Shown here: one piece after another, positions 17,343 through 26,014 of the stretch | Layout: every line of letters starts with the position of its first letter | How positions within the stretch are numbered: the first letter of the stretch is position 1 | Position numbers and translations under genes: made by a program | The notes under the pieces: model-generated | The model's input: only the letters and a program-made list of their open reading frames with translations | Databases searched by the model: none | What the model was told of the DNA's origin: nothing | Assembly: GCF_001942495.1 (NCBI RefSeq) | Contig: NZ_MKZS01000001.1 | Coordinates: forward strand, 5,222,817 to 5,276,212 | DNA: 53,396 bases | Direction: 5' to 3' | DNA from: Moorena bouillonii PNG | Lineage (GTDB): Bacteria > Cyanobacteriota > Cyanobacteriia > Cyanobacteriales > Coleofasciculaceae

Positions 17343-19322
17343 ATGAATCCAAAACTCTTAAACAATCGCTACCGTGTCCTTGAGACTCTAGGTTCGGGTG
17401 GGTTCGGTGACACCTTTCTCGCCGAAGATATCCATATGCCCTCAAGACGGCGGTGTGTGATTAAGCAACTTAAGGCATTAGCTCATAATCCCAAAGCTTA
17501 CAAGCTCGTCCAAGAGCGATTCCAACGAGAAGCAGCTGTTTTAGAAGCCTTAGGGGAAGGACATGACCAGATTCCGAGACTTTATGCCTATTTCTCTGAA
17601 GCCGAAAAGTTTTACCTGGTTCAAGAGTGGATTCGAGGAAATACCTTTACAACACAGGTCAGACAGGGAAAAAAATTTACTGAGATTGAAGTTAGGGAAC
17701 TCCTAATTAGTTTGTTAAAAGTTCTAGAGTATGTCCACTCTCGCCGTATCATTCATCGGGACATTAAGCCAGATAACATCATTATCCGCCAACGAGATGG
17801 AGTACCAGTTCTGATTGATTTTGGTGCAGTCAAAGAAGCAATGAGTACCGTAGTCACCAACTCTGGCACCCCTCACCCAGCATCAATTATAATTGGCACT
17901 CCTGGCTATATGTCTTCGGAACAGTCAGCAGGACACCCAACCTATAGCAGTGATCTGTACAGTTTGGGGCTGACAGCAATTTTATTGCTAACGGGTAAAA
18001 TACCACAGCTATTCCACACAGATGAGAGGACTGGTGAAATTTTATGGCGTCAAGATGCCCCACACCTTTATTCAAACCTAGGAATAGTGCTCGACAAAGC
18101 GATTCGATTCCATCCACGCGATCGCTTTATTAGTGCCAGACAAATGCTTGATGCTCTCCAATCTGACCCGGCATCACCTACGGAAGCCACAGTCCCCATG
18201 TCTCCCGGTGCCCCATCAACAGCCAACAAAGGTACCGTAGCAACAGTCCCCATTTCTCCCGGTGAGCCACCAGCCAACAACGGTTCAGTGTCCACTATTA
18301 AAGGCCCTTATCCAGTCACTGTAAAACAAAACGATAGTTACAAGGCAGTTTTAAAGGGAGGTTTAATCGGAGGCGGTATATTACTGATTGTGGTGGCATT
18401 TGGTTCAGGATTCAACAAATTCTTGAATCCCTCTACGACCGTCCCATCCTATGATCAATCTAAATCAACATCATACCCAGACAAGCCAAGTTCTCAAGAA
18501 CCGCAAGATAAAAAAGTATCATCAAAAGACCCATTACCAGAAACACCATCATACCCATCACAGTCCCAGACCAATAACCCATCACAACCAGTAACTAAAC
18601 CAGAAACACCATCATACCCATCACAGTCCCAGACCAAGGATCGATCATCCCCATCACAACCAGAGACTACCGTAACTGATCCGGTCACACCATCATCCCC
18701 ATCACAACCAGACTCGACCGTAACTGATCCGGTCACACCATCATCCCCATCACAACCAGAGACTACCGTAACTGATCCGGTCACACCATCATCCCCATCA
18801 CAACCAGAAACTACTGTAAAACCAGTTCCAGTAACGACACGGAAACCTATCACCGAACCTTCACCCATCGTAGAAAACAAGACCAGTAACCCAAATCTTG
18901 CTCAGCTCAACGCTATTCCCAAATTTCCCCCAGGAACTCAGCGAAGAGCAGTGGAATATGCTTTAGGCAAGCCCACAAAACAATCAAACGGCATGTGGAA
19001 GACTCGCGCTTTCCTTTATAAAAACGTTGTGCCCAATCATGTAGACCTAGGATACCTGTTTGATCGAAGTTCTGGGCGTCTGCGCCAAACGGAAGTTACT
19101 TTTTCGCAATCCGTTGACCTAGAAATCATGTCAGAGACCTTAAACAAGCTGCTCAGTAACAACATCTCCACTGACATTAAACAGGGACTGAAAGATGTAT
19201 ATCAGGGCGAGTCTAAGACCTATAAATTTTCCAGTGGTAACAATAACAGCTTGGAGGGTGTGATTCAACGAGACGGTAGCGATCGCATTTACATTGGTGT
19301 TTGGGAAGCCGATTTAAAGTAA
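17343..19322 (+). CDS. Eukaryotic-type Ser/Thr protein kinase, membrane-anchored
   Basis: A 659-residue protein. Residues 1-275 are the kinase domain: glycine loop GSGGFGDTF, lysine in CVIKQLKAL, catalytic loop HRDIKPDN, DFGAVKE, and the APE-equivalent region GTPGYMSSEQ. A single membrane helix (GGLIGGGILLIVVAFGSGF) lies near 340-358. It is followed by 130 residues of Pro/Ser/Thr repeats and a C-terminal domain (about 520-659) I do not recognise, with PKFPPGTQRRAVEYALGKPT. The layout suggests an outer sensor or wall-facing part linked to a cytoplasmic kinase. The signal is unknown. Confidence 0.9.
   Translation: MNPKLLNNRYRVLETLGSGGFGDTFLAEDIHMPSRRRCVIKQLKALAHNPKAYKLVQERFQREAAVLEALGEGHDQIPRLYAYFSEAEKFYLVQEWIRGNTFTTQVRQGKKFTEIEVRELLISLLKVLEYVHSRRIIHRDIKPDNIIIRQRDGVPVLIDFGAVKEAMSTVVTNSGTPHPASIIIGTPGYMSSEQSAGHPTYSSDLYSLGLTAILLLTGKIPQLFHTDERTGEILWRQDAPHLYSNLGIVLDKAIRFHPRDRFISARQMLDALQSDPASPTEATVPMSPGAPSTANKGTVATVPISPGEPPANNGSVSTIKGPYPVTVKQNDSYKAVLKGGLIGGGILLIVVAFGSGFNKFLNPSTTVPSYDQSKSTSYPDKPSSQEPQDKKVSSKDPLPETPSYPSQSQTNNPSQPVTKPETPSYPSQSQTKDRSSPSQPETTVTDPVTPSSPSQPDSTVTDPVTPSSPSQPETTVTDPVTPSSPSQPETTVKPVPVTTRKPITEPSPIVENKTSNPNLAQLNAIPKFPPGTQRRAVEYALGKPTKQSNGMWKTRAFLYKNVVPNHVDLGYLFDRSSGRLRQTEVTFSQSVDLEIMSETLNKLLSNNISTDIKQGLKDVYQGESKTYKFSSGNNNSLEGVIQRDGSDRIYIGVWEADLK
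18650..18812 (+). repeat. 48-bp in-frame repeats in the kinase linker
   Basis: Period 48 bp (CGTAACTG at 18671, 18719 and 18767) encoding the 16-residue unit TVTDPVTPSSPSQPET, three full copies with shorter related units upstream from 18541. It makes a flexible extracytoplasmic stalk. Confidence 0.9.
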
Positions 19323-19451
19323 AAAGTAATCTTAATTCCCTGAGCAAGACTGTAGTGCTAAAGGCTCCCCGGCTGATAGCTGATAGCTAAGGGCACCTCA
19401 AGTAGCATCTCAAGTAGCGCATATGCTTACCTTTTGTCTATTTAATTTAAC

Positions 19452-19974
19452 ATGAGAAAAATACTCATATTCGGTAACTCTGGAGCGGGAAAAACAACCT
19501 TAGCCTTAAAATTGCAGGTTGAATTAAGCTTACCCATACTCGATCTAGATACTATTACTTGGATACCGGATCTACCAGGAGTAAGACGAGAAGATGTGGA
19601 AAGCGATGCAGCGCGGTCTTGGGGGTTTCCCCCATGAGCGACTGCATCAAGACAGCGAGAGATTATTAATCGACTTTATTCAAAAAAATCCTGGATGGAT
19701 AATTGAAGGATGCTACGGTAGTTTAATTGAAACAGCCGCCAAATATTCCTCAGAGATGATATTTTTGAATCCTGGAGTTGAAAAATGCCTAGAAAACAAT
19801 CGACTCAGACCATGGGAGCCTCATAAGTATAAGACTCCCAAAGAACAAGAAGCGAATTTTGAATTTCTACAAACCTGGATTAGAGACTACTATTCACGTG
19901 ATGATGAATATTCCTTTAGGTGCCATGATCGACTATTCAAAACATTTAGCGGCAATAAAAGAGAAATCAATTAA
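19452..19974 (+). pseudogene. Adenylate-kinase-like P-loop gene broken by a 52-bp repeat
   Basis: It begins MRKILIFGNSGAGKTTLALK with Walker A GNSGAGKTT, then LPILDLDTITW. At 19604 a 52-bp palindromic repeat interrupts the frame. Removing bases 19605-19656 joins VRREDVE directly to SERLLIDFIQKN, continuing WIIEGCYGSLIETAAKY to the stop at 19974. That gives exactly 157 codons. The restored protein resembles small AAA/adenylate-kinase-like nucleotide kinases of unknown substrate. Because 52 is not a multiple of three, the present gene is frameshifted. Confidence 0.85.
19605..19656 (+). repeat. Mobile palindromic repeat, copy 2, inserted in a gene
   Basis: 52 bp from GATGCAGCGCGG to CATCAAGACAGC. 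The outer arms GATGCAG/CTGCATC and inner arms TGGGGG/CCCCCA form a hairpin. The exact restoration of a reading frame when it is removed shows that this short sequence inserted as a unit. Confidence 0.9.
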
Positions 19975-20192
19975 TCATGGGTTGCCGTAGCGTCGCATTT
20001 TCTAATGCTAGGATTGTACAACACCTTTTTAGGATTTTATCACTAGACAGAATTGCTGAAGTCATCGTAAGAATCCAGAATTTATGGGGAGCGCTCCATC
20101 TCTACTCCCTACTCCCTACTCCTGCGAAATCTAGGACAAAAGTACTTCACAGAATTTATCAATGCGATAAGTGGTAAATAGTTTGGTTTAAC
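19975..20192. other. Short spacer with heptamers
   Basis: Contains CTCCCTA heptamers at 20104-20121 and nothing else recognisable. Confidence 0.6.
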
Positions 20193-21170
20193 TTAAGCAC
20201 TTGTCCGAGATCCGATTATAGAATCTAATTTTTTTTGTGCAGGATAACGATTCAAATAAGCCGGATCATTAATATTTTTATGGCTTCCATAGTAGTTAGG
20301 TAATGGCTGAATTTGGGAAGCTTGATTTTGATGAGATTGGCCGAGCAACCTATCAGCTAAAATACTAGAAATAGCTTTATAGAAACGGGACGAAAAACTT
20401 GTATCTTGCTGTAGTTTATCCTGTAATTGTTGCCGAGAAATTGACCAAACTTCTGAGTTAGTTATAGCGGTAACAGTAGCGGAAGGTAAACTTCGTTTTA
20501 GAAAGGACATTTCCCCCACTACTTCACCTCCTGATAATTCAGCAATATTTCTGCCCCCAACTGAAACTGTAAACTGTCCCTCCGATACTATATACAGTGC
20601 ATCAATTTCTTTCCCTTCTTCTATAAGCGTAGTATCGGCAATAATTTCTTTCTTGCTTCCTGTAGCAATCATCCATTCCACATCCCTATCACTCAATTCC
20701 TCTATCATCAAAAGTGTTTTTTTGATACCCTGCTTCCAGAGAGCTTCTACATTATGTAATTTTTCTATAGGAAGCAAGAATTCCTTATAATCATCAAAAA
20801 AAATTGCCCCTTGAGCCTTGAGAGCAGATATAATCTCCTCAGTAAGCCCTGAATTATTACAAAATTGAGCGTTGTCTAAAATAGCATTACTAAAGTCAGC
20901 ACCGGTTAGATTAGCATTTCTAAGATCAGCACCGCTCAGATTGGCATTCCTAAAAATCGTTCCCCTTAAATCGGCATTCCTCAGATTAACGTTTTCTAAG
21001 TTAACCCCGCTTAAGTCAACTCTAGCCAAGTCCTCAGAAAGATTTAGGTCAGCTATCTCCGCCAGTTTATAAAAATTAGTAGTGTTAGCGCCTTCAACAC
21101 TTTTGATTAATTCTTCTAACTCTTGGTTAAATTGTTCGTTATTTACCGGTTTTAATTGTTCGTTAGTCAT
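20193..21170 (-). CDS. Pentapeptide-repeat / cyclic nucleotide-binding domain fusion
   Basis: A 325-residue protein. Residues 42-105 are about a dozen A(N/D)LxxA pentapeptides (NADLRGTIFRNANLSGADLR). Residues about 165-290 are a cAMP/cGMP-binding-type beta-barrel (TTLIEEGKEIDALYIVSEGQ, AELSGGEVVGEMSFL, RSLPSATVTAI), followed by a helix. In the phosphate-binding cassette the usual RSA is RSLPSA, so ligand binding is uncertain. No DNA-binding domain or membrane segment is seen. Its start overlaps the end of the upstream gene by 8 bp, so the two are probably translationally coupled. Confidence 0.8.
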   Translation of the reverse strand: MTNEQLKPVNNEQFNQELEELIKSVEGANTTNFYKLAEIADLNLSEDLARVDLSGVNLENVNLRNADLRGTIFRNANLSGADLRNANLTGADFSNAILDNAQFCNNSGLTEEIISALKAQGAIFFDDYKEFLLPIEKLHNVEALWKQGIKKTLLMIEELSDRDVEWMIATGSKKEIIADTTLIEEGKEIDALYIVSEGQFTVSVGGRNIAELSGGEVVGEMSFLKRSLPSATVTAITNSEVWSISRQQLQDKLQQDTSFSSRFYKAISSILADRLLGQSHQNQASQIQPLPNYYGSHKNINDPAYLNRYPAQKKLDSIIGSRTSA

Positions 21171-21777
21171 ACTTTAGTACCACTTTACTTAAATAAGGTT
21201 TTAATTTGTGATCTAGAATCAGTAAGGCAATCTTTCTATCTAAGACTACACGTTTTTCCCGACTAATTTCGGGAGACCACAACCCTTCAGCTCCAGTCAG
21301 ATGAACATCTGGCTTAAAAACTTCAAAGGTAGCTTCTATGTAGCACGGCTTTGCCATTACATCTATTGTTCCCAGCTCGACTTCCTTGAGTATTCCTTTA
21401 AACACGGGTTGACCCGTTTTTACCTCAAAAACCCAAGCCGGATTTTCCTCTGAGCCCTTCGTTGTGATCTGAGGGTCAATGAACTGAAACCCATCGGTTG
21501 TTCCTCCTGTATTTTTGTGACCATGGTTAGCTTTAACCCCAGGTTTATTCTTATCCCAAGACGCCTCCACTTTACTGTGATTTTCTTTATTCTCTTGCTG
21601 CTTCCTCTGTTTCTCAACATCAGGGTCAAATGAGCCACTGTAGTTACGAGCTTCCAAAGGGATATTGGCATTTTTTAGCCTTAGCCTAAGTTCTCCACCT
21701 TTGAGTCCGAACCTAACTCGACCCAATGGCGTCTGCACCCACTGTTCATTAAATTGTATAGTCAGGTATAGCTTCAA
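21163..21777 (-). CDS. Unrecognised soluble protein coupled to the pentapeptide/CNBD gene
   Basis: A 204-residue protein without signal peptide or membrane segment. It looks like a beta-rich domain: an N-terminal sheet (MKLYLTIQFNEQWVQTPLGR), a polar low-complexity insert rich in K, N and H (about 55-90), then strands such as PAWVFEVKTGQPVFKGIL and IDVMAKPCYIEATFEVF. It overlaps the next gene by 8 bp, which argues for joint function. I cannot assign a family. Confidence 0.65.
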   Translation of the reverse strand: MKLYLTIQFNEQWVQTPLGRVRFGLKGGELRLRLKNANIPLEARNYSGSFDPDVEKQRKQQENKENHSKVEASWDKNKPGVKANHGHKNTGGTTDGFQFIDPQITTKGSEENPAWVFEVKTGQPVFKGILKEVELGTIDVMAKPCYIEATFEVFKPDVHLTGAEGLWSPEISREKRVVLDRKIALLILDHKLKPYLSKVVLKYD

Positions 21778-22499
21778 TTGCTCTATCTGGCGAGATTAAA
21801 AAATCCCTGTCGAGACTGGCTCAACTTTAAGCTCCATCGTCAGACAATCTGGAAATTTATTTTCCTCTTGTGGGATAAGCGGTGTCGATTTTATTTTGGA
21901 CATGCTAAATTAGGATACAGAGGTTCACAGTTTACTCGCGAGGTAACCCTAAGGCTTATAGGCAAACGAGTTCATATTCACGTTTGCAAAGAATTGCTTC
22001 TAGGTTACTGATGACAGCGACCTCTGCTCGAATTGTTTGAGCAGAAATGCACGTAAAATCTAGTTAAACGTGAAATACACGGCACAATTTAGAGCATCTC
22101 ACGTTTAGCTGAAGACACCGATACAGCTTTACTGAAATGATCTGAACTGATCTATTAGTTCAAGTCCAGTTAATCACTTACAAAATAGTCTCTAGATTTT
22201 TGGGTAAGCGTAATCGGTAATGGGTAATCCTAAACTACCAATTACCAATTTAAAATCACCAATTCTAAATTACCAATTCCAAATTACTTGATTTCGGATC
22301 TGATAATTAGTCAATCAGAGATGATATTATATTTATTGACTGATATATTTAATAACCCAGAGATGTGCTACCCTGAGCTTATAATCGTGAGCATATAATC
22401 AGATGCTTTGCCCTGAGATGATAAATTAAAAGACTTGGCTGACTAATCTTATAATTTTCACTAATAATCATTATTATCGATTTAGTTAGCTGACCGGTA
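21778..22499. other. 720-bp spacer, no convincing gene
   Basis: AT-rich sequence with a hairpin CTGCTCGAATTGTTTGAGCAG at 22024-22044 and tandem variants of AAATTACCAATTC near 22230-22290. The open frame 21778-22011 has no good start and no recognisable domain, so it is not called. The promoter of the minus-strand gene pair should lie near 21780-21900. Confidence 0.5.
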
Positions 22500-22543
22500 A
22501 AAGAAGCCCCACGTCCGAACTGAAAGTCGGCGTGGGATGAATT

Positions 22544-22687
22544 TTACACGGAGTCTTTGGGATCGGGGAAACGAGCTATCAAACTTCTAAGTACCTCTGA
22601 TTGGTTCATCCCCCTTTTGGTTGCTTCTTGCTCTAGTTTTTTCTTTTCATACTCGGTCAACCGTATCGTCATTTTTATAGTTTTCAT
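22544..22687 (-). CDS. 47-residue ribbon-helix-helix protein encoded opposite tnpB
   Basis: ATG at 22687 to TAA at 22544 gives a 47-residue protein: MKTIKMTIRLTEYEKKKLEQ, then EATKRGMNQSEVLRSL and IARFPDPKDSV. A beta-strand (IKMTIRLT) followed by two helices with G-M-N-Q-S-E is the MetJ/Arc (CopG-like) ribbon-helix-helix pattern, so it should bind DNA as a dimer. It lies between the element left end and tnpB, pointing away, with 67 bp of shared promoter region. Autoregulation of tnpB or control of transposition is the natural guess. A decayed copy exists in element 1. Confidence 0.75.
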   Translation of the reverse strand: MKTIKMTIRLTEYEKKKLEQEATKRGMNQSEVLRSLIARFPDPKDSV

Positions 22688-22754
22688 TCTGACTTGCCAT
22701 TTGACTAGCTGTATGCTATACTAATAGTAGGTCGAAAAACAGGAGATAGCAACA

Positions 22755-23969
22755 ATGAGAGCAGCCTATCAATATCGACTAAGGTTAACCAAAGCCCAGG
22801 AATCTGAAATCGAGAAATGGCTGGATCTACTCCGTTGCCAATACAACTATTTGCTTGCAGATAGGTTTAATTGGTATGAGCAAAATCGCTGCTCCATTAA
22901 CTCCTGTCCTTTGATTTGTCACTTGCCAGACCTAAGGAAAAATCCTGATTATTTTTCCCAAAAGAAAACTCTTCCTCAACTAAAGAAGGATAGACCCTGG
23001 TACAAGGTAGTTCAATCTCAAGTACTCCAGGATTGCGTAAAAAGAGTTGACCTTGCTTTTAAGAGGTTTCTTAAAGGAGACGGTAATGGGAAAAAGAGTG
23101 GAAGACCTCGATTTAAAGGGAAAAATAGATATAAGTCATTTACTTTCCCGTCTCTGTCTAAAAATCCAATAAATGGAAATATTTTGACTCTTCCAAAATT
23201 TGGAAAGGTTAAAATGATTTATCATCGACCTATTCCAGAAGGGTTTAAAATCAAGACAGCGACTATAACCCGAAAGGCTGATGGCTATTACGTCACGCTG
23301 TCAATCCAAGATGATACAGTCCCGAATATTATCCCAGTAGACAGTGTTGAAAATCCCATCGGGATAGACATGGGTCTTAAATCGTTCTTGATCAGGTCTG
23401 ACGGTACTGAGATACCAATTCCTCAGTATTACAGAAAAGCTCAAAAACGACTCAATAAAATCCAGAAAGCTGTCAGTAGATCAAGGAAAGGTAGTAAGAA
23501 CAGAAAAAAAGCTGTAAACAAACTAGGGAAGGCTCACAAAAAGGTAGCTGACACCCGAAAAGATTTTCACTTTAAGACAACAAAAAGCTTGCTAGATACC
23601 TACGATCTAGTTGCTCATGAAAAACTAAACATTAAGGGTTTGGCTAGGACTAAATTAGCTAAATCTGTATTGGACGCTGGTTGGGGTCAATTTCTGTCAA
23701 TATTATCAAACAAAGCCGAGAATGCTGGTTTGGTCACAGTTGCGGTAAACCCCCGAAACACCAGCCAAAATTGTTCCAATTGTGGAACAAAGGTACCTAA
23801 AAAATTAAAAGACCGTATCCATTCTTGTCCTTCTTGTGGGTACATCGAAGATCGTGATGTGAATGCGGCGAAAAATATATTGAAGTTGGCGGTGGGGCAT
23901 CCCGTCGGAAATAAAGCTTACCGGGTATCCGAACCGTTGGGTGGAGTTGGTAAGAAGCCCACACTGTAA
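22755..23969 (+). CDS. tnpB: TnpB RNA-guided nuclease (IS605 OrfB family), second copy
   Basis: A 404-residue protein, closely similar along its length to the copy at 15960-17180. The RuvC acids occur in [18 protein letters not shown] and [10 protein letters not shown], and the zinc ribbon as CSNCG...CPSCG. It is intact. Differences from copy 1 include many silent ones, so the two are not very recent duplicates. The 3' end runs into the terminal hairpin where the omega-RNA scaffold is expected. Confidence 0.95.
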   Translation: MRAAYQYRLRLTKAQESEIEKWLDLLRCQYNYLLADRFNWYEQNRCSINSCPLICHLPDLRKNPDYFSQKKTLPQLKKDRPWYKVVQSQVLQDCVKRVDLAFKRFLKGDGNGKKSGRPRFKGKNRYKSFTFPSLSKNPINGNILTLPKFGKVKMIYHRPIPEGFKIKTATITRKADGYYVTLSIQDDTVPNIIPVDSVENPIGIDMGLKSFLIRSDGTEIPIPQYYRKAQKRLNKIQKAVSRSRKGSKNRKKAVNKLGKAHKKVADTRKDFHFKTTKSLLDTYDLVAHEKLNIKGLARTKLAKSVLDAGWGQFLSILSNKAENAGLVTVAVNPRNTSQNCSNCGTKVPKKLKDRIHSCPSCGYIEDRDVNAAKNILKLAVGHPVGNKAYRVSEPLGGVGKKPTL

Positions 23970-23998
23970 TCTTTGATGAGCGTGTGGGAGTATGTCAC

Positions 23999-24199
23999 AT
24001 AAAGGTGTGATATCAATCACATCAACCAGTGAAGTTAATTAAACCAGTGAAGTTAATTACTGTATTCGGTGACTGGATTCACTGACTCGATTCGGTGACT
24101 GGATGGAGTTATTGAAATCAGCGTATTCTAAAGCCCTAGGCGGGATTCCTCTGAAGGGAATGGTATGCGATCGCATCACCAACAGTTGAGCTGACTTGT
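23999..24199. other. Spacer with small tandem repeats
   Basis: Contains ACCAGTGAAGTTAATTA in two tandem copies (24026-24060) and TCGGTGACTGGAT twice (24066-24102). No gene seen. Confidence 0.5.
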
Positions 24200-24312
24200 C
24201 ACCCCCTCAACGGAAAATGAAACGGGCAAGATGCTCGTTCCACAAAACTATTTAAATCATTCCAGAAAATGAAACGGGCAAGATGCCCGTTCCACACAAG
24301 ATGCCGGTTCCA
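24200..24312. repeat. Dispersed CGGGCAAGATGCCCG repeats
   Basis: Three variants of GGGCAAGATGCNCGTTCCAC at 24226, 24279 and (partial) 24297. The core is a hairpin and is related to the 78-bp coding repeat in the MarC-like gene. Confidence 0.8.
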
Positions 24313-24345
24313 CAAAAAAAAGGAGCCGATTGCGTCGGCTCCCCA
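24312..24345 (-). terminator. Rho-independent terminator of the ribosomal protein operon
   Basis: On the minus strand GGAGCCGA-CGCAA-TCGGCTCC forms an eight-pair stem followed by eight T. It lies 224 bp past the rplL stop, with repeat arrays in between, and is the first good terminator for the operon. Confidence 0.85.
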
Positions 24346-24410
24346 AAAATTGAGGTTGATTCAACTGAGCTCAAGTCTGGTTAATCACTTACCAAATAGT
24401 CACTAATCGT

Positions 24411-24540
24411 CAGCTATCAGCTATCAGCTATCAGATATCAGCTATCAGCCAAAGGCCTGTGGCCACGCTACGCGAATGGCTCAGGGCTGACGGCTGACGG
24501 CTGACTGCTGTTCGCGTAGCGTGCGCGTAGCGCATATGCT
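24411..24540. repeat. Heptamer arrays between rplL and its terminator
   Basis: CAGCTAT units at 24411-24449, a GGCCACGCTACGCGAATGGC block at 24461-24480, ACGGCTG units at 24488-24505 and a GTTCGCGTAGCGTGCGCGTAG block at 24509-24530. All would be transcribed in the 3' untranslated part of the operon. Confidence 0.85.
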
Positions 24541-24568
24541 TATCGTCAACCAGACATGATAGTAGATA

Positions 24569-24970
24569 TTACTTGACGGTAACTTTAGCACCAGCCTCTT
24601 CCAGTTGCTTCTTAGCGTCTTCAGCCGCCTCTTTAGCAATGGCCTCTTTAATCGCTTTAGGAGCAGATTCCACCAACTCTTTGGCTTCTTTGAGTCCCAA
24701 ACCAGTGATGCCTCGCACCACCTTAAGTACAGCAATCTTCTTATCAGAGGGGAACTCTTCTAGAACCACATCAAATTCAGTTTTCTCTTCCTCTGGCTCA
24801 GCCTCAGCAGCTGGAGCACCAGGCATAGCACCAGCCATCATCATCATACCGCCAGCAGGAGCAGCAGCACTGACACCAAAAGCCTCTTCGATCTGCTTAA
24901 CCAGCTCAGAAGCTTCTAGCAGAGTCAGTGATTTTAATTTTTCGAGAATTTCATCAGTTGTAGCAGACAT
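24569..24970 (-). CDS. rplL: 50S ribosomal protein L7/L12
   Basis: A 133-residue protein. The N-terminal dimer domain ([20 protein letters not shown]), an Ala/Gly/Met/Pro-rich hinge (about 36-60) and the C-terminal factor-binding domain ([40 protein letters not shown]) are all present. It is last in the secE-nusG-rplK-rplA-rplJ-rplL operon and forms the stalk with L10. Slight length excess over E. coli L7/L12 comes from the cyanobacterial hinge. Confidence 0.98.
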   Translation of the reverse strand: MSATTDEILEKLKSLTLLEASELVKQIEEAFGVSAAAPAGGMMMMAGAMPGAPAAEAEPEEEKTEFDVVLEEFPSDKKIAVLKVVRGITGLGLKEAKELVESAPKAIKEAIAKEAAEDAKKQLEEAGAKVTVK

Positions 24971-25059
24971 TGATATAACTCCTTTTAGGTGAATTGTTTA
25001 ATGTATTGAGTGTTGTACTTGAGTGTTGTACAAATCTCCGAAAGGGGGAAAACCGAGTA

Positions 25060-25626
25060 CTAGCTGTTGCCTTCTTCCTTGGCAGCAATCCCTTGGATGC
25101 ATCGACCCAAAGAAGCTGGCACCTCGTTAATACTACGACCCAAGGAGGCTGGTACCTCATTAATCCCGACAGCAAGTTTGGTAGCGATAGAATTAATCGC
25201 TCCAGCAACTTGCGCGATCAGTTCCTCCTTAGAAGGCAAGTCGGCAATTGCCTTAACTTGCTCTTCATTTAAGGCTTGACCTTGCATCACGCCGCCGCGA
25301 AATTCAGTCTTCTTGGCGGCTTTCTTAAACTCCTGGTAAGCTCTGATGGCACTACCAACATCGTCTTTGACCAGGAGAAAAGCTGAAGTACCACTCAGGA
25401 ATTCTGTCATCGGCTGCCAGTTTTCGTCTTCTTCCACCGCAAGCCGCATGAAGGTGTTTTTGGTCACCTTGCAAATCGTGCCAGTGGGACGCAGACGATT
25501 CCGTAAATCGGTAATTTCAGCAACCGACAGCCCCTGGTAATCAATAACTACAGCCAGCTGAGACTCACTCAAGGTTTGCTTGAGCTCCGCCACAATTGTC
25601 TTTTTCTCGTCAAGTGTTCTACCCAT
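25060..25626 (-). CDS. rplJ: 50S ribosomal protein L10
   Basis: A 188-residue stalk base protein starting MGRTLDEKKTIVAELKQTLS, with the RNA-binding domain to about residue 135 and the C-terminal L7/L12-binding helix. The tail holds a tandem duplication, INEVPASLGRS followed by INEVPASLGRC (33-bp period, with several silent differences). It comes before the helix end GIAAKEEGNS. An 89-bp spacer separates it from rplL. Confidence 0.97.
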   Translation of the reverse strand: MGRTLDEKKTIVAELKQTLSESQLAVVIDYQGLSVAEITDLRNRLRPTGTICKVTKNTFMRLAVEEDENWQPMTEFLSGTSAFLLVKDDVGSAIRAYQEFKKAAKKTEFRGGVMQGQALNEEQVKAIADLPSKEELIAQVAGAINSIATKLAVGINEVPASLGRSINEVPASLGRCIQGIAAKEEGNS

Positions 25627-26014
25627 TTTGTTAAGTGTTAACTGGTTAATTGTTAATTGAAAATAAATAAAAATAAATATTATTTATTTTTAATTGACTC
25701 TCAACCAAGAATGATAAGTATTGAACGGTCGGTCGCGTAGCGTGTGCGTAGCACATAGATCTGACGGATAACAAATAACCAAACTAAAACCCCGGAGACT
25801 TGGCCGGGGTTAAGGGTCGTATCATTACCGCGTTCGCGTAGCGTGTGCGTAGCACATATCGCACTCACTGTAGGATCAGTGCCTGGGCAGATGATACATA
25901 GTACTTTAACCTCGGCAGGATATTAAGCTAGTTACTCCTGCTGTCTTCAGCGCAAGCCTTCTTCAATTGTCTAGTTTGTTTTGTCGAATACTAAGGTGAT
26001 GTCTAATCTCTGTT
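25627..26014. other. rplA-rplJ spacer (L10 leader position) invaded by repeats
   Basis: 388 bp where the L10 autoregulatory leader would be expected on the minus strand. It contains an AT-rich dyad (ATAAATAAAAATAAATATTATTTA, 25663-25686), two copies of CGCGTAGCGTGTGCGTAGCACATA (25734-25757 and 25836-25859), and a terminator-like hairpin listed separately. Confidence 0.6.
25782..25811 (-). terminator. Attenuator-like hairpin upstream of rplJ
   Basis: On the minus strand AACCCCGG-CCAAGTCT-CCGGGGTT forms an eight-pair stem followed by TTAGTTTGG. The position, between rplA and rplJ, is where ribosomal-protein attenuation or processing often sets the L10-L12 ratio. The short T tract makes full termination doubtful. 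Confidence 0.5.

Larger units (their letters stand above)
22500..23998 (+). mobile_element. IS200/IS605-group TnpB element, copy 2
   Basis: The left end has the hairpin GCCCCACGTCC...GGCGTGGG at 22505-22536. The right end has CCCACACTG...GTGTGGG then AGTATGTCAC ending at 23998. It contains an intact antisense ribbon-helix-helix gene and intact tnpB, 67 bp apart and divergent. The 286-bp element in the M48 gene is a deletion derivative of this type. The left boundary is good to within about 10 bases. Confidence 0.8.

Noticed and set aside
21778-22011. Open reading frame of 77 codons
   Set aside because: No normal start or ribosome site, no recognisable domain, and composition like the surrounding spacer.
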